A DNA stretch of 64,000 nt from Streptomyces brasiliensis (GTDB taxonomy: Bacteria > Actinomycetota > Actinomycetes > Streptomycetales > Streptomycetaceae). The notes beneath the pieces were generated by a model. That model saw only the letters and a list, made by a program, of their open reading frames with translations, did not search any database and was not told the DNA's origin. Shown here in pieces: positions 43,283 to 51,317 of this stretch. The position numbers were made by a program, and so were the translations under genes. Within the stretch, counting starts at the first letter, position 1; the number at the start of each line of letters is the position of its first letter. Where the stretch lies: NCBI RefSeq assembly GCF_014647875.1, contig NZ_BMQA01000024.1:57360-121359 (forward strand), in the 5' to 3' direction.

Positions 43283-44035
43283 TTGGAATCGGACCCGACC
43301 GCCGTACTTGCCAACCGCGCCCCTGGCAGCGGAACGGCGGCTGCCAGTCGACGGCTCGGCCCGGCAGTCGTGCGTCAGCTCGTCGACGACATCGTCAGCG
43401 CGGTGTATCCCCCGGGCACGACGCTGCCGACCGAGGCCGAGCTGTGCGACCGCTTCGGCGTCAGCCGCACAGTCGTGCGCGAGTCCCTGAAGATCCTGCA
43501 GGACAAGGGACTCGTTCAGATCGCGCAAGGCAAAGGCACCCGGATCAACCCCTCCAAGGAATGGGACCTGATTGATGACGTGATCCTGTCATCCCTGGTG
43601 AAACATGACTCCTCGCTGGCGATTCTGGACGAGCTGGTTCGCGTACGGGCGGCACTGGAACGGGAGATGTCCGGCACGGCAGCGCTGTCCGGCCAGGCGG
43701 GTGTCGGCCCGATCCGCGAGGCGCTTGAGGAGATGCGCCGCGTTGCCGCCTCCCCCGCGGAGTTTTCAGCGGCCGACGTCCGCTTCCACGAAGCCGTCAT
43801 GCAGGCCTCTGGCAACCGGTTGGGGTTGGCCATCGTGACCAGCATCCACGGCAAGGCGCGCATGACTGGCCGATACCACGGTGAGGTGTCCCAGACCGAC
43901 ATCGACCGGACGCTGGACGACCACCAGGCGATCCTCGAAGCGATTGAAAGTGGTGACACCGACGCCGCCCAGCGAGCCATGTACGCGCACATCGTGGATT
44001 CGTGGCGCCGGCGCCGCCCCACGCCGGGAAAGTGA
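43283..44035 (+). CDS. GntR/FadR-family transcriptional regulator
   Basis: This 250-residue protein has a GntR winged helix (VVRQLVDDIVSAVYPPGTTLPTEAELCDRFGVSRTVVRESLKILQDKGLVQIAQGKGTRI, about residues 29-90) and an all-helical FCD effector domain with ADVRFHEAVMQASGN and a DHQAILEAIESGD ending that hold the usual metal or ligand His. The start is an uncommon TTG with a perfect AGGAGG five bases ahead. It is divergent from the fucose operon and probably senses a sugar acid such as fuconate or its 2-keto-3-deoxy product. Confidence 0.88.
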   Translation: MESDPTAVLANRAPGSGTAAASRRLGPAVVRQLVDDIVSAVYPPGTTLPTEAELCDRFGVSRTVVRESLKILQDKGLVQIAQGKGTRINPSKEWDLIDDVILSSLVKHDSSLAILDELVRVRAALEREMSGTAALSGQAGVGPIREALEEMRRVAASPAEFSAADVRFHEAVMQASGNRLGLAIVTSIHGKARMTGRYHGEVSQTDIDRTLDDHQAILEAIESGDTDAAQRAMYAHIVDSWRRRRPTPGK

Positions 44036-44260
44036 CCGCCCGGCGCATGCGGTGCGTAGCCGCTGAACAGAAGCGTTCGGCGGCTACTCCCTGGATCAGG
44101 AACGGCATTTCGTCGAAGACCGGGTGGGCAGCCTCGATGGGCCCGGCTTGACGGTGTACGGGGGTGTCTGTGGGTGCGCACCAGAGCTGCACAAGATCGC
44201 GTTCGCCCCGACGCCTGTCTGTGACTCGCGCCCCAGGGCGCGGTGGGGAGGGAGTTCGAG

Positions 44261-44926
44261 GTGAGTACGCGAAAGGCCCTGGTCGTCCGCGGAGGCTGGG
44301 AAGGACACGACCCGGTCGGTTGCACGGAGGTGTTCACGCCCTATCTGGAGCGCGCGGGCTTCGACGTATCGGTCAGTGAGGACCTGGCCGTCTACGACGA
44401 CACGGACCGGCTCGCCGTCACCGACCTCATCGTGCACTCCTGGTCAGGAGGTGACCTGAGTGCGAAGCAGGAGACCAACCTCGTCGCGGCCGTGGAGGCG
44501 GGCACGGGCTTCGCCGGGTGGCACGGGGGTGTCATCGGAACGAACGTCGGCAACGCACGCTACCTTCGGATGGTCGGGGGCCGGTTCCTGTGGCACCCGG
44601 ACGGCTTCCAGAAATTCACCGTGCGTGTCGCCCCTTCGCCGGACCAAGACGGAGAGATCACCGCGGGCGTCGAGGACTACGAGGTCGTCACCGAGCACTA
44701 CTGGGTGCTGACGGACGCCCTCAACACGGTGCTGGCCACGTCCGTGCTGGCACCCTCCGTCGGCGGACAGTGGGACGCCCCGGTCGAGTTCCCCGTGGTA
44801 TGGACACGACGCTGGGGAGCGGGACGGGTGTTCATCTGCACCCTGGGTCACCGCGTCGCGGACCTCGAGGTGCCCCAGACGGCGACGATCATCGGCCGCG
44901 GTCTTGAGTGGGCCGCGCGCACCTGA
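44261..44926 (+). CDS. ThuA-like (trehalose-utilisation) domain protein
   Basis: This 221-residue protein has the ThuA fold, related to class I amidotransferases: ALVVRGGWEGHDPVGCTEVFTPYL, then DLIVHSWSGGDLS, GTGFAGWHGG and EFPVVWTRRWGAGRVFICTLGH. ThuA-like proteins are linked to disaccharide and sugar oxidation, with unknown chemistry. GTG 44261 was chosen with a GGGAGGGAG site. It follows the GntR gene after 225 bp on the same strand and likely belongs to the same sugar regulon. The gap 44036-44260 has no gene. Confidence 0.8.
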   Translation: MSTRKALVVRGGWEGHDPVGCTEVFTPYLERAGFDVSVSEDLAVYDDTDRLAVTDLIVHSWSGGDLSAKQETNLVAAVEAGTGFAGWHGGVIGTNVGNARYLRMVGGRFLWHPDGFQKFTVRVAPSPDQDGEITAGVEDYEVVTEHYWVLTDALNTVLATSVLAPSVGGQWDAPVEFPVVWTRRWGAGRVFICTLGHRVADLEVPQTATIIGRGLEWAART

Positions 44927-44936
44927 ATTCCGGTAG

Positions 44937-45190
44937 CGGAAGCCGAACCAGCACGTCGTGCATGGTCTCGTGGCGGAGGTGCGCGAGCGTAGCCAGGAGC
45001 CGGTCGGCGATGACCAGCCGGTGCTTCGCACCGGCGCCCACCGGGCGCTTCCGTGGCCTGGACGCTCGCCTGCCCTGGTGCCGTTCACCGCTCAACGGGC
45101 CTACCTCGGCCACGAGTTCAGCAAACACAGCGGCCGACCGGCCCGTGATCTTACGATCGCTGATGATCGCTGCACGAAACCCATTCCCCA
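44937..45190 (-). pseudogene. IS5-type transposase N-terminal fragment
   Basis: The minus strand reads ITGRSAAVFAELVAEVGPL, GERHQGRRASRPRKRPVGAGAKHRLVIADRLLATLAHLRHETMHDVL, the N-terminal non-catalytic head of an IS5-group transposase. The DDE domain is missing; sequence after HDVL is frame-broken (WFxFRYRNSG) and ends beside the ThuA stop. It is a remnant of an insertion. Nothing else was recognised up to 45381. Confidence 0.6.
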
Positions 45191-45381
45191 CCACACGACC
45201 ATGATCGATGGTCGAGCCCTCGACGCCTCACCTCCTTCCATGCACGAGCTCGTCAAAGCGGGCGCCGAGCCGGCGCGCGAGGCCTGCCGGCATCGGCCCA
45301 CAGCAACGCTCCGACGGAGTGGTCCAGAGCGAAGAGCCTGCCGTCAGAGCCTCGCGCCCGGCATCGATTCACCCCTGAAGG

Positions 45382-47826
45382 TCAGCTCTTCGGGCCGATC
45401 CCCTCGAGGGTGAAGTGATTGTTCCAGGCCGCCACCCACTTCTCGCCGAATCCGGGCATGTTGTTCAGGGAGGACGTCTTGCTGAACTTGCCGGTCTCGG
45501 TGTCGAAGCCGAAAGCGGACGGGGCATCGCCCGAGACGCTGGCGGAGTTGAAGTCGGGGCTGAACGTCTTGACGTTCTGGCCCTGCGCGCCCGTGGTGTA
45601 GGCGAAGTCGCCAGTGCCGATGCGCACCGAGCGGGTCAGCACGTTATGCGAGGGCACGTAGAGCGAGTCAGGGTTCTCCCAGACGTACTCCTTGGTGCAG
45701 TCGGTGGTCCCGATGGCCCCGCAGACCTGGCCCGCGCGGTCGACGGGCACGTACCAGTCCTTGATGTTGGGGTACTGGTGCGCGTAGGCCTCGTACCACG
45801 TGCGGATGTCGGCGGGAGTGTTGGTGAATCCCGTGCCGTCGCCGGGCTTCAGCATGTCGTCGAAGCGCTCTATGACGACCTGGGAGTTCGACACCGGCAG
45901 CTTCTGGCCGTCGGAGTGGTAGAGCTTGTCGTGCCCGACGTTCGTGACGTTGTTGAAGACGTTGTCGAAGGCGACGTTGCTGTGTCCCGAGTTGTAGAAG
46001 ATGCCGTACTCGGCGTCCTCGAAGTAGTTGTTGTGCACAACGAGCCCGGAGGCACCGTCGTCCATGTAGACGGCCTGGTTGTCGTGGCGGTTGATGTGGC
46101 CGAAGTAGTTGTATCCGATCTCGTTGTTGAGATACGTGAAGTCGCGGCCGGCGTAGATCACGCCCTGGTCAGAGGCGTTGGTCACCAGGTTCTCGAACCG
46201 GTTGTGCACGATCTTCATGTCGTTGCCCATGATCTGGACCGCCATGTGCGGAGCGTCGTGCACGTAGTTGTAGGCGAAGGTGTTGCCCACGCCGTCCATG
46301 TATCCGGCGGGCGTGTAGGTGGCCAGCTTGGAGAAGTTGTAGATCTCGTTGTGCGCCACGAGGTTGTGGCCCGGAGTCAGTGACTTGCGGTCACCGCCGG
46401 CCACAAAGACGCCGCCACCCCCGAGGTCGTGGAGCCGGCTGTTGATCACGCGGTTGTCGTGGCCGCCCCGGCTGGTGGTGAACTCGGGCAGCGCCGTGGG
46501 GACCTTGTTGGTCTCGCCGATGGTGACCGCGTCCAGGCTGACGTTCAGGATCTCCATGTGGTCGAGCGTGCAGGAAGCGCTGTCGAGCATCTGTACGCCG
46601 GTGCCGGTCGAGCCGTTGAGGCGCAGGCCCTTCAACGTCACGCCCGTCACTCCGTCCAGCGAGAAGAAGGGCTGGTCGAACGCGGTCAGCGTGACGTTCT
46701 TGCCGTCGACCGTGCCACCCGGCGCGTAGTAGTACAGCACGTCGTGGCCGGCGTAGCGGTCGATGTAGTATTCGCCCTCGGCATCCAGCTCGGTGAGGAT
46801 GTTCTGGGCTACGACCTTGGTCCACTTGTCCTTCGTGACGTACATCGTCGGGTACTTGGTGCGCACGTTCCACCCGGCGGCGTTCCCGTCGTCGTCCAGG
46901 CCTTCCTTGCTGACGGAGTAGATCCGCACCCTGTCGTTGCCGTAGTTGTTGCCGAAGTAGCCCGAGAGCCAGCCGTCGGTCTCGTAGCGAGTGTTGTCGA
47001 TCTTCCGGTCGGGCTGGTTGGTCGTGCTCTCCGAGCTGAGGTCGGTGGGCGGGGCCCAGGACTGGTAGCGCTGTGCCACGTCGCCGGAGGCCTCGAACAC
47101 CGGGCCGGGCAGCTTCAGCATGTCCTCGTAGGGCAGGCTGCTGCCGTCCGGGGTCTTGTCGGAGAAGTAGTCCCGCGCTCCATTGAAGCCCTGACGGAGG
47201 ACAAGCCCTTGCGAGTTGATGGTTCCGTCGCCGTTGGGGTACTGCGCGAGGGTCTGCGCCTGGTCGTCGGTGACCAGCTGCGGGGCAAACGGCCTGGGCT
47301 CCCAGTTGAAGCCGTTCTTGTAGATGTCGCCGACCGGTATGCCGGCCGCTCCGAGGTCGTACACCCACACGTTGTCCCGGGCCGCTTCCGGTATGCGCCA
47401 GCGTGACGACCACTTGGGGTCGGTGCTGTTCATGACGTCGCTCAGCCTGCTGAAGCCCTCGGGCTTGAGGTTGGCCGCGCCGGTGAACTCCACGTCCTCG
47501 CCGTGGTAAGCGGCGTAGGTGACATAGGAGTTCGCCGCGCCCTTCAGCTGTACGGTCTCAGAGCGCGGGTAGACACCGCCGCGCAGGTAGACGGTTCCGC
47601 GGTGGTGGGAGTCCGTCCTGCCCGCCAGCGCGTCACGCGCCTGCTCAACGGTGGCGAAGGGGTCCTTCTCGGTGCCGACGGCCCCTGCCCGGCCGTCGGG
47701 CGAGACGAAGACGGTGAGCTGTGCCGCACCGTCGTCCGCCTGGTCCGCTGCCGCTGGACCGGCGCCTGTCGTGGCGGCGAGCAGTGTCACCGCGGCACCG
47801 GCGAGCCATTTCCATCTCTGTGCCAT
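45382..47826 (-). CDS. Secreted right-handed beta-helix enzyme, large
   Basis: This 814-residue protein has a signal peptide ending near AAAD and opens TVFVSPDGRAGAVGTEKDPFATVEQARDAL, like the smaller beta-helix enzyme at 32507-34393, then long stretches of beta-helix turns (LDGVTGVTLKGLRLNGSTGTGVQMLDSASCTLDHMEILN; MKIVHNRFENLV). Polysaccharide lyases and GH141-type enzymes share this build; the catalytic residues cannot be fixed. ATG 47826 follows GGAAGGA. A GTCATA-type site 68 bp upstream places it in the sugar regulon. Confidence 0.65.
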   Translation of the reverse strand: MAQRWKWLAGAAVTLLAATTGAGPAAADQADDGAAQLTVFVSPDGRAGAVGTEKDPFATVEQARDALAGRTDSHHRGTVYLRGGVYPRSETVQLKGAANSYVTYAAYHGEDVEFTGAANLKPEGFSRLSDVMNSTDPKWSSRWRIPEAARDNVWVYDLGAAGIPVGDIYKNGFNWEPRPFAPQLVTDDQAQTLAQYPNGDGTINSQGLVLRQGFNGARDYFSDKTPDGSSLPYEDMLKLPGPVFEASGDVAQRYQSWAPPTDLSSESTTNQPDRKIDNTRYETDGWLSGYFGNNYGNDRVRIYSVSKEGLDDDGNAAGWNVRTKYPTMYVTKDKWTKVVAQNILTELDAEGEYYIDRYAGHDVLYYYAPGGTVDGKNVTLTAFDQPFFSLDGVTGVTLKGLRLNGSTGTGVQMLDSASCTLDHMEILNVSLDAVTIGETNKVPTALPEFTTSRGGHDNRVINSRLHDLGGGGVFVAGGDRKSLTPGHNLVAHNEIYNFSKLATYTPAGYMDGVGNTFAYNYVHDAPHMAVQIMGNDMKIVHNRFENLVTNASDQGVIYAGRDFTYLNNEIGYNYFGHINRHDNQAVYMDDGASGLVVHNNYFEDAEYGIFYNSGHSNVAFDNVFNNVTNVGHDKLYHSDGQKLPVSNSQVVIERFDDMLKPGDGTGFTNTPADIRTWYEAYAHQYPNIKDWYVPVDRAGQVCGAIGTTDCTKEYVWENPDSLYVPSHNVLTRSVRIGTGDFAYTTGAQGQNVKTFSPDFNSASVSGDAPSAFGFDTETGKFSKTSSLNNMPGFGEKWVAAWNNHFTLEGIGPKS

Positions 47827-47893
47827 GTGGGTGGTGTCCTTCCCGGGCGGGGACGTACGCGAACGGCGATGTGTCCCTCACCATCTGACTTCC

Positions 47894-47911
47894 TGTAATA
47901 GGTCATACATG
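47894..47911. promoter_or_regulatory. GTCATA-type site upstream of the large beta-helix gene
   Basis: TGTAATAGGTCATACATG (47894-47911) shares 13 of its first 14 bases with the minus-strand reading at 43033-43020, and its GTCATACA core with the GntR-gene site. It is 68 bp before the beta-helix start, overlapping where a promoter would be. The gap 47827-48000 holds no gene. Confidence 0.5.
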
Positions 47912-48000
47912 TTCTGTGTAGCGACGCTAACGGCGCTCGGGGCCGGTTTCAACCCTCTCGGCGAGGGCGAACCGGTCCTGATTTTCAAGGGAGTTGCTGT

Positions 48001-48058
48001 TCAGCGCAGGGTCTGCGCTGACATGACTGAGCCCGGCGCGACGGCTTGATCGCGCCGG
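48001..48058 (-). terminator. Double hairpin terminator of the sugar ABC operon
   Basis: CCGGCGCGA (48033-48041) and TCGCGCCGG (48050-48058) form a perfect 9-bp stem 19 bases after the permease stop. A second hairpin, TCAGCGCA (48001-48008) with TGCGCTGA (48014-48021), follows directly. The pair should end the six-gene operon coming from the right. Confidence 0.65.
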
Positions 48059-48077
48059 TCTGCCCTGCCTGCCCCGC

Positions 48078-48920
48078 TCAGCCCTTGACCGCTCCCGCCG
48101 CCAGACCGCTCATGATGTGACGCTGCATCACCACGAAGATGACCAAGATCGGGATGACGGCCAGCAGCAGAGTGGGGAACACCTTGCTGTAGTCGGTGGA
48201 GTACTGGCCGACCGCCGCGTACACCCCGGTGGTGACGGTGTAGATGCCGCTGCCGGGCCCGAGGATCATCTGCGGGCTGGCAAAGTCGTTCCACACGCTC
48301 AGCGAGTTGAGGATGAACACGGTGGCCAGGATCGGCCGCATCAACGGCAGGATGATCCGCCAGAGCGTGTAGTACTTCCCCGCGCCGTCGATCGCCGCCG
48401 CCTCGTCCAGGGATCGCGGCAGCATGCGGATGTATCCGAAGAAGACGAACAGGGTGAAGGGGATCGTCGTCGCCGTCATGAACAGGATCAACCCGGTCAG
48501 CGTGCCCATCAGCCCGAGCGCCCTGAGCACGAAGATGACCGGCACGAGGACCGTCTGCGTCGGAATGAACATGCCGGCGATGAAGAAGAACAGCAGCAGC
48601 CTGGCAACGAGATCCGGGGTCCGCGCCAGTACGTACGCCGCCGGTGCACAGACCATGATGGCGAGCACATTGACGCAGACCACGAGCGCGAGGGTGATCC
48701 CGTACCCCTTCAGGATGCTGAAGTCCGGGTTGTTCCAGGCATCCGCCAGATAACGGAACGTGGCAGTGGAGAAGTCGATCGCGAACGGGTTGGCCAGGAT
48801 CTCCCGCTGGCTCTTGAACGCGTTGACGACCAGGATGTACAGGGGGGTGAGCATGGCCAGCGAGGCCAGGCCGACGAACACCACCCGCACCGTGGCCGCT
48901 GAACCTCGTGTCCTGCTCAT
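48078..48920 (-). CDS. Sugar ABC transporter permease (MalG-like)
   Basis: This 280-residue membrane protein has an N-terminal helix (VVFVGLASLAMLTPLYILVVNAF), six helices in all, and the EAA loop LDEAAAIDGAGKYYTLWRIILPLMRP. It ends MSGLAAGAVKG as many CUT1 sugar permeases do. It pairs with the MalF-like permease and the binding protein upstream; no ATPase is in the operon, so a shared MsiK-type ATPase elsewhere is expected. A second in-frame ATG at 49067 lies at the duplicated upstream junction and would add 49 residues. Confidence 0.9.
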   Translation of the reverse strand: MSRTRGSAATVRVVFVGLASLAMLTPLYILVVNAFKSQREILANPFAIDFSTATFRYLADAWNNPDFSILKGYGITLALVVCVNVLAIMVCAPAAYVLARTPDLVARLLLFFFIAGMFIPTQTVLVPVIFVLRALGLMGTLTGLILFMTATTIPFTLFVFFGYIRMLPRSLDEAAAIDGAGKYYTLWRIILPLMRPILATVFILNSLSVWNDFASPQMILGPGSGIYTVTTGVYAAVGQYSTDYSKVFPTLLLAVIPILVIFVVMQRHIMSGLAAGAVKG

Positions 48921-49186
48921 CCGATCGGCTCCGCGTCGGCTCGCCTGCGCAGGACGAGCAGGGTGCAGGCCATGATCGCCGCCGCGACGATCAGCAGGAC
49001 CGCCTGCGCGGAGGCGACCCCGATCTTCCGCCCGGGCCAGGGCCGTTGCGCCTCGTGTCTTGCTCATCCGATCGACTCCGCGTCGTTCTCGGCTCGCCTG
49101 CGCAGGACGAGCACGGTGATGGCCATGATCGCCGCCGCGACGATCAGCAGGACCGCCTGCGCGGAGGCGACCCCGATCTTCCGCTG
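48897..49186. repeat. Tandem duplication of a permease gene end
   Basis: The segment from about 48897 to 49033 is repeated at about 49044 to 49186, offset 147 bp, then 153 bp after a 6-base gap (GTTCTC present only in the right copy). Each copy holds the end of the MalF-like gene and the ATGA start of a MalG-like gene. Identity is high, about nine in ten bases. Because 147 is a multiple of three, the start of the right copy stays in frame with the true MalG gene. Confidence 0.85.
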
Positions 49187-49975
49187 CGGGAAGGAGACGG
49201 CGAGGATCGAGTAGGCGAGGGTCTTGGTCGATCCGGCGGGTCCACCCCCGGTGAGCGAGACGACGACGTCGTACGTCTTCAGCAGGGAGATGCAGGAGGT
49301 GATGACCGCGACGGTGACGGTGGAGGCCAGCGATGGCCAGGTGACCGCGCGGAACGTGCCCCACCGTCCCGCGCCGTCGATGCGCGCCGCCTCGATCAGG
49401 TCCTGGGGGACGGCCTGAAGACCGGCGAGGTACAGCACCAGCTGGACGCCGAACAGGGACCACACGATCACGAGGATCATCGACCACAGCGCCCCGTCGG
49501 GGTCGGACAGGAACGGCAGTGAGCTGGTGCCCGCCTTCTCCAGCAGGGTGTTGATCACGCCTTGCGGTCCGAGGATCGCCTGCCACAGGAAGCCCACGAC
49601 CAGGGCGCTGAGCACGTGCGGGTAGAACATGACCACCCTGCCGAAAGTGTTGAAGCGGTTCGTCTTCTGCAGCAGGAGGGCCAGCCCCAGCGCGGCCAGG
49701 TTCACCGCGACGGCGCCCACCGCGGCGACGATCGCGGTGACCACCATGGTGCCGGTGATGTCGTGCGACTCGAACATCGTCCGGTAGTTGTCCAGACCGA
49801 TGAACTCGGGCACGCGGTTCGGGAACCCGTTGTAGTCGGTGAAGCTGTAGTAGAAGGCGTAGCCGACCGGTACCACCAGCAGTGCGGCGTAGATCAGGAC
49901 GGCGGGGGCGACCATGCCGGCGCGGACACCCGCTGAACGCCACGCGCCGATCCGTGAGACGTTTTTGCGTGTCAT
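49064..49975 (-). CDS. Sugar ABC transporter permease (MalF-like)
   Basis: This 303-residue permease has six helices, FYYSFTDYNGFPNRVPEFIGLDNYRTMF in the first periplasmic loop and the EAA loop PQDLIEAARIDGAGRWGTFRAVTWPSLAST, all typical of MalF/UgpA CUT1 permeases. The stop at 49064 overlaps the ATG at 49067 of the duplicated MalG start. Its gene begins 2 bases after the binding-protein stop region in the same operon, so they are coexpressed. Confidence 0.9.
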   Translation of the reverse strand: MTRKNVSRIGAWRSAGVRAGMVAPAVLIYAALLVVPVGYAFYYSFTDYNGFPNRVPEFIGLDNYRTMFESHDITGTMVVTAIVAAVGAVAVNLAALGLALLLQKTNRFNTFGRVVMFYPHVLSALVVGFLWQAILGPQGVINTLLEKAGTSSLPFLSDPDGALWSMILVIVWSLFGVQLVLYLAGLQAVPQDLIEAARIDGAGRWGTFRAVTWPSLASTVTVAVITSCISLLKTYDVVVSLTGGGPAGSTKTLAYSILAVSFPQRKIGVASAQAVLLIVAAAIMAITVLVLRRRAENDAESIG

Positions 49976-49977
49976 GG

Positions 49978-51246
49978 TCAGCGGTTCTCGTCGACCCACT
50001 GGTCGATCGACTTCGCGGCCTGCTCGGGCGTCGCCCCCGTGTACAGGCTCTGCGCGACCTCGGTGAACTTGGGGTTGAAGCCGGTGACCGGTAGCCGGGT
50101 GTTGCCCATTCCCTCGCCCACCGCGACCAGCGACGGTGCGTCGTCCAGGATCGACTGCACCTGCGTGCCGACGGCCGAGTGCTTCGCCGTCGAGCCCTGC
50201 CGGAACACTCCGTCGGCCTCCAGCTGGGTCGCGATGGCCGTCGCGTCCGTCACCAGGTAGCGTACGAGTTCCTTCGCGTCGTCCTCGTGCTTCGCGCCCT
50301 TGAGGACCATGTACGGGTCAGCCATGGTGGCGCCCTGGGGACCGGGATGGCTGCCGGCGCTGTCGGTGGGCGGGGAGAAGACGCCCACCTCGAAGGGAAG
50401 GTTGCCGGCCTTGTCGACGGTGCTCGTGAACCAGCTGCCGTTGGGGTAGAAGCCCACCTTGCCCGCGATGAAGTTGCCGTCGGCCTGCGAGGGGTCGAGG
50501 CCCACGTCGCTCTTGGCCACGTATCCTGCCTTGATCCAGTCCGCGTACTTGCGGAACATCGGCTCGTAGGCGTCGCCGACGGAGAGCTTCTTGTCCTTGA
50601 CCGCGGTCTGCCACTTGGGATGGGCGATATTCAGCGTGGGGTGGTCGAGCTGCTGGAGCTGAAGGCCGGTCTGGTACTGGCCGGCCGTCTGCATCGCCGT
50701 GTAGCCGGCCTTCTTCAGCTTGCCGAGGTCCGCGGTGAACTCGTCCCAGGCGGCAGGCGGTTCGGAGATGCCGGCCTTCTTGAAGGCGGTCTTGTTGTAG
50801 TACACGAGGGACTGCGCCTGCTCGCCCACGCCTACCGCATAGTGGGCGTTGCCCATCGCGTAGTCGTCGAACATGGGTGTGCCTGCGGCCCACTTCTCCC
50901 CGCTGAGGTCGAGGAGTTCGGGGGCGGTGTCGTCGTCCGGGAAGATGGACTGGATGACGTCCGGCGCGGTGCCCGCGGCGAGCTGCTGCGGGAAGGACTC
51001 GGCCACGGACTTGCCGCTCGGCCCCTCTATCTTCACCTTCAGGCCGGTCTTGTCCTCGAAGGGCTTGACCAGCTTCTCCCAGTAGGCCTGGTTGAGGTTG
51101 TCGGTGAGGTTGACCATCATCCGGATCTCGCCGTCGCCACCGCCGCCCGCGTTGCCGCCGGACGAGCACGCCGCGAGCAGCGTCATCGACACGACCGTGA
51201 CCACGGCGGCACTCCGTGAGCGCCGTCCTCTGTGCGTCGACTTCAT
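49978..51246 (-). CDS. Sugar ABC transporter substrate-binding lipoprotein
   Basis: This 422-residue protein has a signal with lipobox LLAAC (Cys about 27) and a family 1 solute-binding body: VKPFEDKTGLKVKIEG, PQQLAAGTAPDVIQSI, GEQAQSLVYYNKTAFKKAGI, GKVGFYPNGSW and a C-terminal helix QAAKSIDQWVDENR. It should capture a mono- or oligosaccharide released outside. A GAGGTG ribosome site precedes ATG 51246; the 51263-51299 leader is a run of GTGTCC/TCGTG repeats. Confidence 0.9.
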   Translation of the reverse strand: MKSTHRGRRSRSAAVVTVVSMTLLAACSSGGNAGGGGDGEIRMMVNLTDNLNQAYWEKLVKPFEDKTGLKVKIEGPSGKSVAESFPQQLAAGTAPDVIQSIFPDDDTAPELLDLSGEKWAAGTPMFDDYAMGNAHYAVGVGEQAQSLVYYNKTAFKKAGISEPPAAWDEFTADLGKLKKAGYTAMQTAGQYQTGLQLQQLDHPTLNIAHPKWQTAVKDKKLSVGDAYEPMFRKYADWIKAGYVAKSDVGLDPSQADGNFIAGKVGFYPNGSWFTSTVDKAGNLPFEVGVFSPPTDSAGSHPGPQGATMADPYMVLKGAKHEDDAKELVRYLVTDATAIATQLEADGVFRQGSTAKHSAVGTQVQSILDDAPSLVAVGEGMGNTRLPVTGFNPKFTEVAQSLYTGATPEQAAKSIDQWVDENR

Positions 51247-51317
51247 TGTCAGCACCTCTATTCCTCGTGTCCTCGTGTTCGTGTGTCCTTGTGTCCTTGC
51301 GGGGAGCGGCCTGAGCC

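Noticed and set aside
51263..51299. A GTGTCC/TCGTG simple repeat before the sugar-binding-protein gene, considered as a CRISPR-like or phase-variation tract.
   Set aside because: The units are only 5-8 bases, irregular and without spacers; it is a short low-complexity leader.
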